A stretch of 64,000 nt of DNA from Treponema bryantii (GTDB lineage: Bacteria; Spirochaetota; Spirochaetia; Treponematales; Treponemataceae): assembly GCF_900113965.1 (NCBI RefSeq), contig NZ_FORI01000001.1, forward strand, positions 451,477 to 515,476. Direction: 5' to 3'. A program made the translations under genes and the position numbers. The notes beneath the pieces were generated by a model. It did no database searches. It was not told the DNA's origin and worked only from the letters and a program-made list of their open reading frames with translations. This document shows, one piece after another, positions 7,594 through 15,456 of this stretch (position 1 is its first letter; every line of letters starts with the position of its first letter).

Positions 7594-8370
7594 ATGGCAA
7601 GTGAGAATAATAGTTTAACAATTAAAGATGGTGTTGTAACAAGCTGTAATAAGGACGTTGTGAATGTAGTAATCCCTGCGGGTGTTACGGAAATCCATTC
7701 GCGCGCGTTCTATGACTGCGTAACGCTGGAGTCGGTGGTAATTCCCGAGAGCATAAAGAAAATCGGTTATTTGGCATTCAAACATTGTACATCGATTGAA
7801 ACAGTGGAGTTCGGTGGCACGAAGACACAATGGGAAGCTGTGGAGGGCAAAATTGATTTGCTCTACTTTATACCAGCAAAGGTTGTGAAATGTTCAGACG
7901 GAGAATGGCAGAAGCCTGTTCTCATAGTGGAAGACGGCTTTCTTGAGGTTTGCCTCGACAAAAAAGCTACCAGCGTTGTAATTCCTGAGGGCGTTACGGA
8001 AATTGGCGAGGATGCGTTCTGTAATTGCGCCTCGCTTGAGGCAGTGGTAATCCCTCCAAGTGTGACGGTAATCGGTAAGCGCGCGTTCGATAGCTGTAAA
8101 TCTCTTTTATCAGTGAAGATACCTATGGGCGTGAAAACAATCGGCTATGAAGCGTTTATGGACTGCGCATTGCTTAAATCTATGGAAATACCTGAGAGTG
8201 TGGAGTTTATTGATTATGATGCCTTTAAGGGCTGCAAAGCTCTTGCGGAAGTTGTTTTTTATGGCACGATGGCGCAATGGAAAGCCATGCCAAGATTCAA
8301 ATTCGAGACTTGGCGCGAAGATGTTCCCGCAAAGGTTGTGAAATGTTCAGACGGCGAGGTAGCTCTGTAG
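7594..8370 (+). CDS. BspA-like leucine-rich repeat protein (LRR_5)
   Basis: 258 residues made of LRR_5 units (VVIPEGVTEIG-DAFCNCASLEAV-type, about 23 residues each) in two blocks. Each block ends in a FGGTKTQWEAV/FYGTMAQWKAM segment and the PAKVVKCSDGE tail, so the gene looks like an internal duplication of a shorter unit. It starts at ATG 7594 behind ATAAGGAG. Family members in treponemes and Bacteroidetes mediate surface binding, but no signal peptide or sorting tail is seen here. The closest relatives in the window are the broken gene at 4858 and the gene at 8414. Confidence 0.85.
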   Translation: MASENNSLTIKDGVVTSCNKDVVNVVIPAGVTEIHSRAFYDCVTLESVVIPESIKKIGYLAFKHCTSIETVEFGGTKTQWEAVEGKIDLLYFIPAKVVKCSDGEWQKPVLIVEDGFLEVCLDKKATSVVIPEGVTEIGEDAFCNCASLEAVVIPPSVTVIGKRAFDSCKSLLSVKIPMGVKTIGYEAFMDCALLKSMEIPESVEFIDYDAFKGCKALAEVVFYGTMAQWKAMPRFKFETWREDVPAKVVKCSDGEVAL

Positions 8371-8413
8371 GGACTGCATAAAATAATAAGCATGTATATA
8401 CAAGGAGATGTGA

Positions 8414-9025
8414 ATGGAAGGTTTGAATTATTACGAAGGGGATAAAAAGAACGTTGTCATTCCTGAGGGAACAAGAGCTATAGTAGTACAAGGGTTTCAT
8501 GATGATTGGATGAGAGATGGTATTTCTTTAGATAAAACAATATGTTTTAGAACAACAGATTTGAAAGATGTTGAAACAATAGACATGCCTGATTCTGTAG
8601 AACTCATTGGCCCGAAAGCATTTCAATGCTGCAGAAAGTTACAACAAGTGCATTTTTCTAAGAATCTTAAGAAAATTTGTATACACGCTTTTTCTGGTTC
8701 TTCCTTATTAAAAAATGTAATCTTGCCAAAATCTCTAAAAGAAATACAAACCTGGGCTTTTTATGGTTGTGGTTTAGATGACATTTTTTATGACGGTACT
8801 ATTTTTGAATTTGATAAAATCAATACAAGAGGAGCATTTTTGAATATAAGAAGGCTTCATTGTTCTGATTGTACTGTTGATTTTTCAAAAAAAGGTTATT
8901 ACATAGATGAATTAAAATACGAAGGTACTATTGAAAACTGGAAAAATACTATGAGCACTCATTGGCTGAACAAGCGCAGTGCAAAAATAAAATGTACTGA
9001 TGGAGAAATTTTTAACCAAAAGTAA
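8414..9025 (+). CDS. BspA-like leucine-rich repeat protein, divergent
   Basis: 203 residues. About two LRR_5 units are clear in the middle (IDMPDSVELIGPKAFQCCRK, VILPKSLKEIQTWAF). The C-terminus (LHCSDCTVDFSKKGYYIDEL, then IKCTDGEIFNQK) links it to the degenerate gene at 6856. The start is ATG 8414 behind CAAGGAG. There is no signal peptide. It may be a cytoplasmic binding protein specific to this island. Confidence 0.75.
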   Translation: MEGLNYYEGDKKNVVIPEGTRAIVVQGFHDDWMRDGISLDKTICFRTTDLKDVETIDMPDSVELIGPKAFQCCRKLQQVHFSKNLKKICIHAFSGSSLLKNVILPKSLKEIQTWAFYGCGLDDIFYDGTIFEFDKINTRGAFLNIRRLHCSDCTVDFSKKGYYIDELKYEGTIENWKNTMSTHWLNKRSAKIKCTDGEIFNQK

Positions 9026-9106
9026 AAAAGCTTAAATAGAATTATCCTTTATCTTCAGTTTCGAATTTGACATTTTGCTTTCGAAAATTGTTAAAAACAG
9101 GCTATT

Positions 9107-9148
9107 TTTTCACAAAATGAGAACCAATTTGTCTACATTATTCTGAAA
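9107..9148 (+). promoter_or_regulatory. Island promoter motif, copy 4
   Basis: TTTTCACA, 17 bases, TCTACA, then TTATTCTGAAAG. Paralogous to copy 3, it lies before the 57-residue gene. Confidence 0.6.
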
Positions 9149-9168
9149 GAAAGAATAAGGAGTTTGCG

Positions 9169-9342
9169 ATGGAAAGAGCTTGGAGTGAAGAACTTAAAAA
9201 CACAACCCGCGAAATTGCAGGGAATGGCTGTATGCTTCAGAGCATAGACGGCTCAGGATGGATGCCTCTTCCAATAGAAGAAGTTATTGCAACCTTCAGC
9301 AACCTTGAAGCAATGATCGAAGCCGGTTGGGTTGTGGATTAA
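9169..9342 (+). CDS. Hypothetical 57-residue protein (short paralog)
   Basis: Starts MERAWSEELKNTTREIAG, ends EAMIEAGWVVD. It is collinear with the 77-residue protein at 7283 except for an exact 60-base in-frame deletion. The deletion ends share AGAC, consistent with slippage or recombination at microhomology. The strong sequence identity and the intact frame suggest a recent duplication that is still translated. Function unknown. Confidence 0.6.
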   Translation: MERAWSEELKNTTREIAGNGCMLQSIDGSGWMPLPIEEVIATFSNLEAMIEAGWVVD

Positions 9343-9395
9343 AAGTTTTTTTATAAACATAAACTTGTAATATAATAAATCAAAGGAGAAAAATA

Positions 9396-10895
9396 ATGAA
9401 AAATCTTAAAAAATCAGAAGCAATTAATCTTTGTATAATGAACGGTATTCCTGTTAACAAAAATAACTGCACCTATGCAAGTAGAAATTCAACCCCTAAA
9501 GCTCCAGTTTATTGGGCTAATCCGGAAATTGTTTGCCTAAAACAGGATTGGTGGCTTATATTAAATGATTGGAATTTACAAGAAATAAATGTTTTTTGTA
9601 TTCCAGCAAATACATTTACAGATACACAGTTGTCTACACGAAGTGATGATCCATCACGTCTTCATTTACATATATTATGTGATGATGTTAATTTTACAAA
9701 TAACAGAGGTTCAAAAGAATCATTTTCGCGCTACCTGATAAAAACTTTGCCATATCCTAATACCGGCAAAAATAATAAAAAGGCTGTGAAAAAAAGCGCT
9801 TCAACTTCAAAAAATAATTTTGACCTTCTTATTGATGAGTTTGGTGTATGGCTTCTTGAAGAAAAAATTGTTGGTTCAAAAGGCTCTGCCTCAAGTTACA
9901 AGTCCTATATTAAAGCGCTTGCGCGAGAAATAAATAAAGTTTTTGGCAAAAACTGGTTCCAGAATTTCCCGTTATTTTATATCGATGATAACTTCGCAAA
10001 AGAATCAAATCTTTATAATCTAACAAGTATTTTCCTTAACGAACAGAAAAAGAAGGCAAAAGGCACAGATAAAAAAGACTGGAACAACCGACAGAGCGGT
10101 TTTAACCAGTTCATAGATTTTCTTGAATCAAAGTATGGAGAACTTGATGAAGATGAACTTATTGAAGAACAGAATCTGATTCCAGAGCCTCAATCAGAAC
10201 CTTCAAAAACGATGCCAGTTGCAGTAGCAGAAATTCCAGATAGTACGGTTATTTCTGAACTTAATCATAAAGAACTGATGAGTAAATTCAAGTTCCGAAT
10301 GAATACACAAAACAGATGGTATCCAAATTTTGGCGGACAAAATGGTCTTTTATATCTAACAAGACTTCCTAAAAAATTATTTTCAGCAGCTAAAGATAAA
10401 CGCTGGAATTCTCTTCTGGAAGATGATTTAAACGAAATGCGTATTATTGTGGGACCAAATGAAAATGATGTACGTCTCTTTAAAGATGTTCAGAAAATGC
10501 AATATCTCAAGGATGGAACTTTTCTTGTGGTATTTAACGACGGTATTTTCCCGCTTTACACAAGAACATCAAAAAATAAAATCATTCTTGAAAAAACAAG
10601 TATTGCATGGAAAGGTATTTCAATTGACCATATGATTCCACTTGAAAATGATTTACGCGCAAAAATTAATTCGCTTCCTACGTTGATTAAAATTTCAGAT
10701 TTGGTAATTAATTCTCTGGATGAACTGGGAATGGTTAATTTGCGTTCAGAAGAGAAGTGGTACAATACTGTTTATGATTATCTTTCAAACGTACTGAATC
10801 CGTTACGAGATTCTCTTTATAATGAACTTTTGAAACTGGACAGAAGATATGAATTGATGGATAGAAATGAAAATTCTCGAAGAGGCAATAGGTAA
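9396..10895 (+). CDS. Hypothetical 499-residue protein
   Basis: Not recognised. The start at ATG 9396 follows AAAGGAG, with TATAAT-like sequence at 9372. The N-terminal 110 residues are Trp- and Cys-rich. Residues about 145-260 (FGVWLLEEKIVGSKGSASSY...) resemble the helical core-binding part of tyrosine recombinases, but no catalytic domain follows. A Pro/Glu linker (about 262-285) leads to a C-terminal domain of about 210 residues with IDHMIPL, which is reminiscent of an HNH start but lacks the rest. Its place before the nuclease/PARG pair in the island suggests a role in a conflict system, but that is inference. Confidence 0.6.
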   Translation: MKNLKKSEAINLCIMNGIPVNKNNCTYASRNSTPKAPVYWANPEIVCLKQDWWLILNDWNLQEINVFCIPANTFTDTQLSTRSDDPSRLHLHILCDDVNFTNNRGSKESFSRYLIKTLPYPNTGKNNKKAVKKSASTSKNNFDLLIDEFGVWLLEEKIVGSKGSASSYKSYIKALAREINKVFGKNWFQNFPLFYIDDNFAKESNLYNLTSIFLNEQKKKAKGTDKKDWNNRQSGFNQFIDFLESKYGELDEDELIEEQNLIPEPQSEPSKTMPVAVAEIPDSTVISELNHKELMSKFKFRMNTQNRWYPNFGGQNGLLYLTRLPKKLFSAAKDKRWNSLLEDDLNEMRIIVGPNENDVRLFKDVQKMQYLKDGTFLVVFNDGIFPLYTRTSKNKIILEKTSIAWKGISIDHMIPLENDLRAKINSLPTLIKISDLVINSLDELGMVNLRSEEKWYNTVYDYLSNVLNPLRDSLYNELLKLDRRYELMDRNENSRRGNR

Positions 10896-10954
10896 AAAAC
10901 TGACAATAACATTCGATTATAATTCTCATCTTCCAAATAAGATTTTATGAATAA

Positions 10955-11014
10955 ACGAAGGTATTCCCGTAAAATGGGAATACCTTCGTAGTATATTCTA
11001 TATTATGAGGAGTT
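10955..11014 (+). promoter_or_regulatory. Perfect 14-base inverted repeat and promoter before the nuclease gene
   Basis: Arms ACGAAGGTATTCCC (10955-10968) and its exact complement (10976-10989), with a 7-base loop GTAAAAT and no T tract after it. Downstream TATATTCTATATTAT and GAGGAG match the region before the SLOG gene (5337-5394). It may be an operator, or an RNA hairpin that ends the upstream transcript. Confidence 0.55.
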
Positions 11015-11018
11015 AATA

Positions 11019-11078
11019 ATTGAAAGAATTTGGAGTGAAAAAGTTATTGTTATTTTCTATCCTGGGGAAATAAAATGA
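11019..11078 (+). pseudogene. Relic N-terminus of the 77/57-residue family overlapping the nuclease start
   Basis: Reading from ATT 11019 gives I-E-R-I-W-S-E-K, then 11 unrelated residues, then TGA overlapping the next ATG (ATGA). The first eight codons and the spacing from GAGGAG match MERTWSEE of the gene at 7283. Either a decayed copy or a 19-codon upstream reading frame with a rare ATT start that couples translation to the nuclease. Confidence 0.4.
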
Positions 11079-13180
11079 ATACCAAATTATTCACAAAATC
11101 AGCTTTTAAGACAGCGATGCACTGCCCAATGCAGGCATATTACATGAGAAACAATGAGTATGAAAATCAAAGTGCAGACGATGATTTTTTGAAGTCTCTT
11201 GCGGAAGGTGGTTTTCAGGTTGGAGCAATCGCAAAAATCTATAGTGGAGTTCCCGAAGAAAACGATTTGAAAGATCTTTCCGGTTATGATGAGCCTTTGG
11301 AGCGTACAAAAGAACTGTTCAAGCAGGAAAAGGTGAACATTGCGGAGGCTGCGTTCAAATATAAAAACTGCTTTGTTCGCGCCGACATTGTGCAGAAAAA
11401 CGGAAATAAAATCACACTCATTGAAGTAAAAGCAAAATCATGGGCAGAAGGAAAATCATTCTCTAAAAAAAACAGAGACGGTTTGATTACTATAGAATCA
11501 TCTATCCGTGATTATGTGTACGATGTCGCCTTTCAGAAATGGGTTATCACAAATGCGCTTAAAGAGCTTTATCCAAATCAGGATTATACAGTTCATGCAG
11601 CTCTTATGCTTGCAGATAAAACAAAAGTGAACGATATTCCCCGGTTGAACAGCCTGTTCAGAATCAAGAGCGATAAAAATGGACGGTCTTACGCTGAAAT
11701 TATTCCAGATGCATATGATGTTTTGGAAAGCAATCATACTCATGTCATTCATCAGTTCGATGTAGATGAAGAATGTGACCTTATTATTGCGGGAAGAACC
11801 TGCGAGCAGATGGATTTCCTGGGAAAGCCGTTTGTTGATTTTATAGAAGAGCAGGCAGAACGATATGTAAATAATGAAAAAGTCTATTGCGCGCTCAGTT
11901 CAAAATGTTTCAAATGTCCGTTTACATTGAGTGATGAAGGAAGGGCATCCGGAAAAAAGAGCGGCTATGAAGAATGCTGGCGAAAAATGGCGAATTTTAC
12001 CGACGCTGATTTTGAAAAGCCTTCGATAAAAGAACTGAATGGAACGGGATTGTCTGGTAATAACACCAAAAACAAATGGATAGAAAAAGGACTTTATTTT
12101 ATCAGCGACATCACCGAAAAAATATATCCTCGAGAAGAAAGTGATGGCAATGCGCTGTCTAACAAGGAACGCAAATGGCTTCAGATTGATAGCGTAAATC
12201 AAAACCGTACTGAACCGTATATTTTGAAAGACGCACTGAGAGAAGAAATGCAGTCGTGGGTTTATCCACTTCACATGATTGACTTTGAGACGACCAGTTC
12301 TGCACTTCCATATCATGCGAAAATGAGACCGTTTGAAAATGTTGCGTTTCAGTTTTCTCATCATGTCATTTATGAAGACGGACGGATTGAACATGCGGGA
12401 CAGTTTTTGAACATAGAGCCGGGCGAATTCCCAAATTTTGCTTTTGTCCGAGAACTTAAAAGACAGCTTGAAAAAGACAATGGTTCCGTTTTCCGCTATG
12501 CGCAGCACGAAAATACGATTCTAAACGGCATTCATGACCAGCTGGAATATTCCAGAGAAGCGGACAAGGAAGAGTTGATGGCGTTTATCGAGACAATCAC
12601 GAATTATGGAGAACGTAAAGGTGAACGCGACATGATTGACTTGTGTGCCGTTGTAAAAAAATACTACTGGCATCCAAGCATGAAAGGTTCAAATTCAATC
12701 AAGCAGGTGCTTCCGGCAGTACTCAAAAGCAGCTCGTATTTACAGCAAAAATACGGTAATCCAATCTATGGCTCGGAAATCAAAAGTTTGAACTACACGA
12801 GCGAAAACGCAATCGCTCTGCTTGTTAAAGACGAGAATGGTGATGTAAAAAATCCGTACAAAGTACTTCCACACCTGAAAGAACTTGAAGAGCCGATTAT
12901 TCGTGAAATCGCAAAAGAAGGCAACCTGACTGAAGCGCAGTTACGCAAACAGCTTTCCGAAGAAGAGGACGAGGATGCAGGTTTTAATGCGAATACACAA
13001 ATCAATAATGGTGGTCTTCCGCTTGTTATTTACCGCTACCTTCAGACCTTTGGGGAAAGTACTCTTTCAAGTGATGTGCACAAAAAGACCATCGAACAGG
13101 CTTTGCTCCGTTATTGCGAGCTTGATACGATGGCGATGGTCCTGGTATGGGAGTATTTCGCACAGGTGTGTGGTTTATAA
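11075..13180 (+). CDS. DUF2779 protein: Cas4/RecB-like nuclease with DEDD exonuclease domain
   Basis: 701 residues. The N-terminal part carries a PD-(D/E)XK nuclease signature (D104 in FVRADIV, then E117-V-K119 in LIEVKAK). It also has four cysteines placed like the Fe-S cluster of Cas4/AddB nucleases: one at residue 17 (AMHCPMQAYY) and three in SSKCFKCPF...EECW (about 280-305). The C-terminal part is DUF2779, with a DEDD exonuclease first motif MIDFETTSS near residue 400. The protein should cut and trim nucleic acid. It is followed by a PARG-type protein with 47 bases between, so they may act together. Start ATG 11075 has only weak GGGG upstream and overlaps a short reading frame by ATGA, which suggests coupling. 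Confidence 0.82.
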   Translation: MNTKLFTKSAFKTAMHCPMQAYYMRNNEYENQSADDDFLKSLAEGGFQVGAIAKIYSGVPEENDLKDLSGYDEPLERTKELFKQEKVNIAEAAFKYKNCFVRADIVQKNGNKITLIEVKAKSWAEGKSFSKKNRDGLITIESSIRDYVYDVAFQKWVITNALKELYPNQDYTVHAALMLADKTKVNDIPRLNSLFRIKSDKNGRSYAEIIPDAYDVLESNHTHVIHQFDVDEECDLIIAGRTCEQMDFLGKPFVDFIEEQAERYVNNEKVYCALSSKCFKCPFTLSDEGRASGKKSGYEECWRKMANFTDADFEKPSIKELNGTGLSGNNTKNKWIEKGLYFISDITEKIYPREESDGNALSNKERKWLQIDSVNQNRTEPYILKDALREEMQSWVYPLHMIDFETTSSALPYHAKMRPFENVAFQFSHHVIYEDGRIEHAGQFLNIEPGEFPNFAFVRELKRQLEKDNGSVFRYAQHENTILNGIHDQLEYSREADKEELMAFIETITNYGERKGERDMIDLCAVVKKYYWHPSMKGSNSIKQVLPAVLKSSSYLQQKYGNPIYGSEIKSLNYTSENAIALLVKDENGDVKNPYKVLPHLKELEEPIIREIAKEGNLTEAQLRKQLSEEEDEDAGFNANTQINNGGLPLVIYRYLQTFGESTLSSDVHKKTIEQALLRYCELDTMAMVLVWEYFAQVCGL

Positions 13181-13227
13181 TTAAGTGTGCAGAACTGTAT
13201 TTTTATAAAAAATAATTGGAGACTTAT

Positions 13228-14019
13228 ATGTGTGATTTTTTTAAAGATGTTTTTAAAGACACAATGAAGTTGTATTCGACAGATGAAACACTGAAAGCAT
13301 CTGTGGAGTTTACACTGGCGAACCAAAAACTGTACCTGGAAGAAGATGAAGTCGACATTTCTGATATAAAGCCGAAATTTGAGACAAAAATCGTTGTGAG
13401 TAAAAAACGAAGCTTCCAGGCGGCGGAAGCGTACAATAACGAATCTGTAGGCGTTTTGAATTTTGCGAATAGTTTTGAACCTGGTGGCGGCGTAATTTAT
13501 GGTGCGAGAGCTCAGGAGGAAAGTCTTTGCCGTCTGTCTACACTGTACGCCGCTATTTCAACTGATGAAATGCGTCAGGATTTTTACGACAAGCACATTG
13601 ATGATGACGACCCGCTTGCAACAGACGATGTGATTTATAGTACGGGTGTTACGGTCTTTAAAAGTGATGATTCGGAAATGAAGCTCCTGGATAAAAGCGA
13701 GTGGTTCAACGTTAATGTTTTGACCTGTGCAGCTCCGGATTTATATGATGAGGATATTTCGGACGATGAACTTTTTGCTTTGCATGTGAAACGCTGGCGA
13801 CGGATTCTTTCAGTTGCGCTGAAAAATGGCTGCACAACTCTGATTCTAGGAGCTTTCGGCTGCGGGGCTTTCAGAAATAATCCTGAGATTGTAGCGAAGG
13901 CGGCAAAGAAAATTGTGGATGAGTTTAACGGATATTTTAAATGCATTGAGTTCGCAGTAGCCTGCAAGGATGACTGGACTAATTACGAGGTCTTTAACAA
14001 ATATTTATTAGAGACATAA
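13228..14019 (+). CDS. TIGR02452-type poly(ADP-ribose) glycohydrolase-like macrodomain protein
   Basis: 263 residues. The bacterial PARG signature GGG-X7-QEE is exact (FEPGGGVIYGARAQEESLCR, about residues 88-107), including the catalytic glutamates. The C-terminal LILGAFGCGAFRN is the second macrodomain loop. Such enzymes remove ADP-ribose chains or process ADP-ribosylated targets. I chose ATG 13228, seven bases after GGAG, over TTG 13216. It pairs with the nuclease at 11075. Its last 26 bases overlap the convergent carA end, so the island boundary lies inside the carA 3' region. Confidence 0.88.
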   Translation: MCDFFKDVFKDTMKLYSTDETLKASVEFTLANQKLYLEEDEVDISDIKPKFETKIVVSKKRSFQAAEAYNNESVGVLNFANSFEPGGGVIYGARAQEESLCRLSTLYAAISTDEMRQDFYDKHIDDDDPLATDDVIYSTGVTVFKSDDSEMKLLDKSEWFNVNVLTCAAPDLYDEDISDDELFALHVKRWRRILSVALKNGCTTLILGAFGCGAFRNNPEIVAKAAKKIVDEFNGYFKCIEFAVACKDDWTNYEVFNKYLLET

Positions 14020-15196
14020 ATCTGTCAAACAAAAAGTTTGTATCGTGAGGACCGCCGCAGGCTTCCGGATGGAACTGTACGCTGAAGGCCGGAATGTCGG
14101 TGTAGGTGATGCCTTCTACGGTGCCGTCATTTACGTTGAAGAAGCTCATTTTTGCGTATGATGGCAGTGAGGCATTTTCTACAGCGTAGCCGTGGTTTTG
14201 GCTTGTGATGTAGACGCGACCAGTTTCAGTGTCTTTACAAGGATGGTTACCACCGCGGTGACCGTATTTGAGTTTGCTGGTTTTACAGCCACGCGCAAGA
14301 GCGAGCATCTGGTGACCAAGGCAGATTCCGAAGATTGGGATAACTCTGCTGGTTGAGTCGTCTTCGGTGGTTGAGTAGGTCGAAGACCGTATCGAAACCA
14401 TCTGCTTGTCGTATTCACAAATCTTTTTCAACTCTTCAATTATCTGTACATTGTCGGCCGGGTCGCCTGGGCCGTTACTGAGCATGAGTCCGTCCGGTTT
14501 GAGCGCGAGGATTTCGTCTGCTGTGGTTGTGCAAGGTACTACTTTTACGCGGCAGCCTCGTTTTTCAAGTTCGCGTTGAATGTTGGCCTTTGCGCCGAAG
14601 TCCCAGAGGACGATAGATTTTGAGGGGGAAGTTTCCCCCTGCGCGCCCACTTCGTTGGTCGCTACCCTCTCTACGGGGGACACCCCCGTAACGCCCCCGT
14701 CAGTGTTCTGCTGAACACTTTCAACAGCCTGTTCAATCTTATATGCTTTGATTTCTTTTAAGAGTTCTTCGGTTACGGCAGGGCATGTGTCTACGCCGCT
14801 GATAATCATGCCGTTCATAACTCCAGATTCGCGTAGGCGTTTAGTGAGGGCGCGGGTGTCTATGCCGCAGATGCCGATAATGTTTTGAGATTTAAGGAAG
14901 TCGCTGAGGGTGCCGCCGCAGCGGAAGTTTGAAGGCTGGTCACAGAGCTCGCGGACTACATAGCCGCGCACCCAGGACTTTGAGCTTTCAAAGTCTTGTG
15001 GCATTACGCCATAATTTCCGATTAACGGGAAGGTCTGGGTAACAATCTGGCCGTAGTAACTTGGGTCTGTGAGTGTTTCGATGTAGCCGGTCATTCCAGT
15101 GGTAAAGACTGTTTCACCGATTGTCATACCGCTTGCACCTATTGATTTTCCTTCGAATAATGTGCCGTCTGCCAGAATAAGATATGCAGTTTGCAT
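13994..15196 (-). CDS. carA: Carbamoyl-phosphate synthase small (glutaminase) subunit
   Basis: 400 residues; hydrolyses glutamine and passes ammonia to CarB for arginine and pyrimidine synthesis. N-terminal CarA domain (YLILADGTLFEGKSIG, GYIETLTDPSYYGQIV) and C-terminal class I glutaminase with the nucleophile in FGICLGHQ and His-Pro-Glu in VQFHPEACGGPHD (usually HPEASPGPHD). Two foreign peptides are present: GGVTGVSPV...GETSP from a 75-base repeat (between the domains) and VSIRSSTYSTTEDD from a palindromic repeat (in the glutaminase domain before the nucleophile strand). Both keep the frame. It is read from its own attenuator-like leader and lies 11.8 kb from the half-length carB. Confidence 0.95.
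   Translation of the reverse strand: MQTAYLILADGTLFEGKSIGASGMTIGETVFTTGMTGYIETLTDPSYYGQIVTQTFPLIGNYGVMPQDFESSKSWVRGYVVRELCDQPSNFRCGGTLSDFLKSQNIIGICGIDTRALTKRLRESGVMNGMIISGVDTCPAVTEELLKEIKAYKIEQAVESVQQNTDGGVTGVSPVERVATNEVGAQGETSPSKSIVLWDFGAKANIQRELEKRGCRVKVVPCTTTADEILALKPDGLMLSNGPGDPADNVQIIEELKKICEYDKQMVSIRSSTYSTTEDDSTSRVIPIFGICLGHQMLALARGCKTSKLKYGHRGGNHPCKDTETGRVYITSQNHGYAVENASLPSYAKMSFFNVNDGTVEGITYTDIPAFSVQFHPEACGGPHDTNFLFDRFMSLINIC
14366..14401. repeat. Palindromic repeat (type B) inside carA
   Basis: GGTGGTTGAGTAGG, TCGAAGA, CCGTATCGAAACCA in order. Outer arms GGTGGTT/AAACCA and inner GGTC/GACC can pair. The same 36-base form is found in dapF (16030-16065). Confidence 0.8.
14624..14698. 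repeat. 75-base repeat (type A) inside carA
   Basis: Same length, orientation and reading frame as the carB copy (700-774), with GGGGG and CCCCC ends and an internal CGTAACGCCCCC shared. It encodes GGVTGVSPVERVATNEVG, then AQGETSP. Confidence 0.85.
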
Positions 15197-15423
15197 AAAT
15201 TGACTTCCTCTATGGGTTAGGCCGCGATCAAAGATTGTCGGCCTGAAGCTGATTTATAAGGTGCGAAAGCATCCTTATATGATTATGTTATGCTGCATCA
15301 GTTTAACTGATGTCAGCATGAACAAAAAAAAAGACGTTCACTCCATCTGGGGACAATAAGTCCTCAAATCGAATGAACGTCTTTGTTCTTTAATGTTATA
15401 CAGCGGAAGAGAATTATCGTCAA
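15197..15423 (-). promoter_or_regulatory. carA promoter and multi-hairpin leader
   Basis: Minus-strand TTGACG (15423-15418), 17 bases, TATAAC (15400-15395). Next comes a terminator-like hairpin (15383-15374 with 15340-15331, TGAACGTCTT arms) and a U tract (15330-15324). The rest of the 126-base leader can form further stems: ATGCTG-CATCAG with its complement (about 15312-15284), ATAAGG with CCTTAT, and GGCCG with CGGCC nearer the start codon. carA transcription must pass the first hairpin. Confidence 0.68.
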
Positions 15424-15428
15424 TAGTA

Positions 15429-15456
15429 AATAGTAGTATATTTTAGAACTACTATT
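15429..15456. promoter_or_regulatory. Symmetrical element between the divergent carA and dapF promoters
   Basis: AATAGTAGT (15429-15437) and ACTACTATT (15448-15456) form a perfect 9-base inverted repeat with a 10-base centre. It lies between the two -35 boxes and overlaps the dapF one. TTTTAGAACTACT (15441-15453) recurs just before the gltB -35 box (36055-36067). Confidence 0.5.

Noticed and set aside
10615-10640. IDHMIPL in the 499-residue protein as an HNH nuclease motif
   Set aside because: The following Asn and second His of an HNH site are not present, so the match is too weak for a nuclease call.
2445-14019. Prophage or integrative element
   Set aside because: No integrase, transposase, phage structural gene or clear flanking direct repeats were seen; the recombinase-like helical region in the 499-residue protein lacks a catalytic domain.
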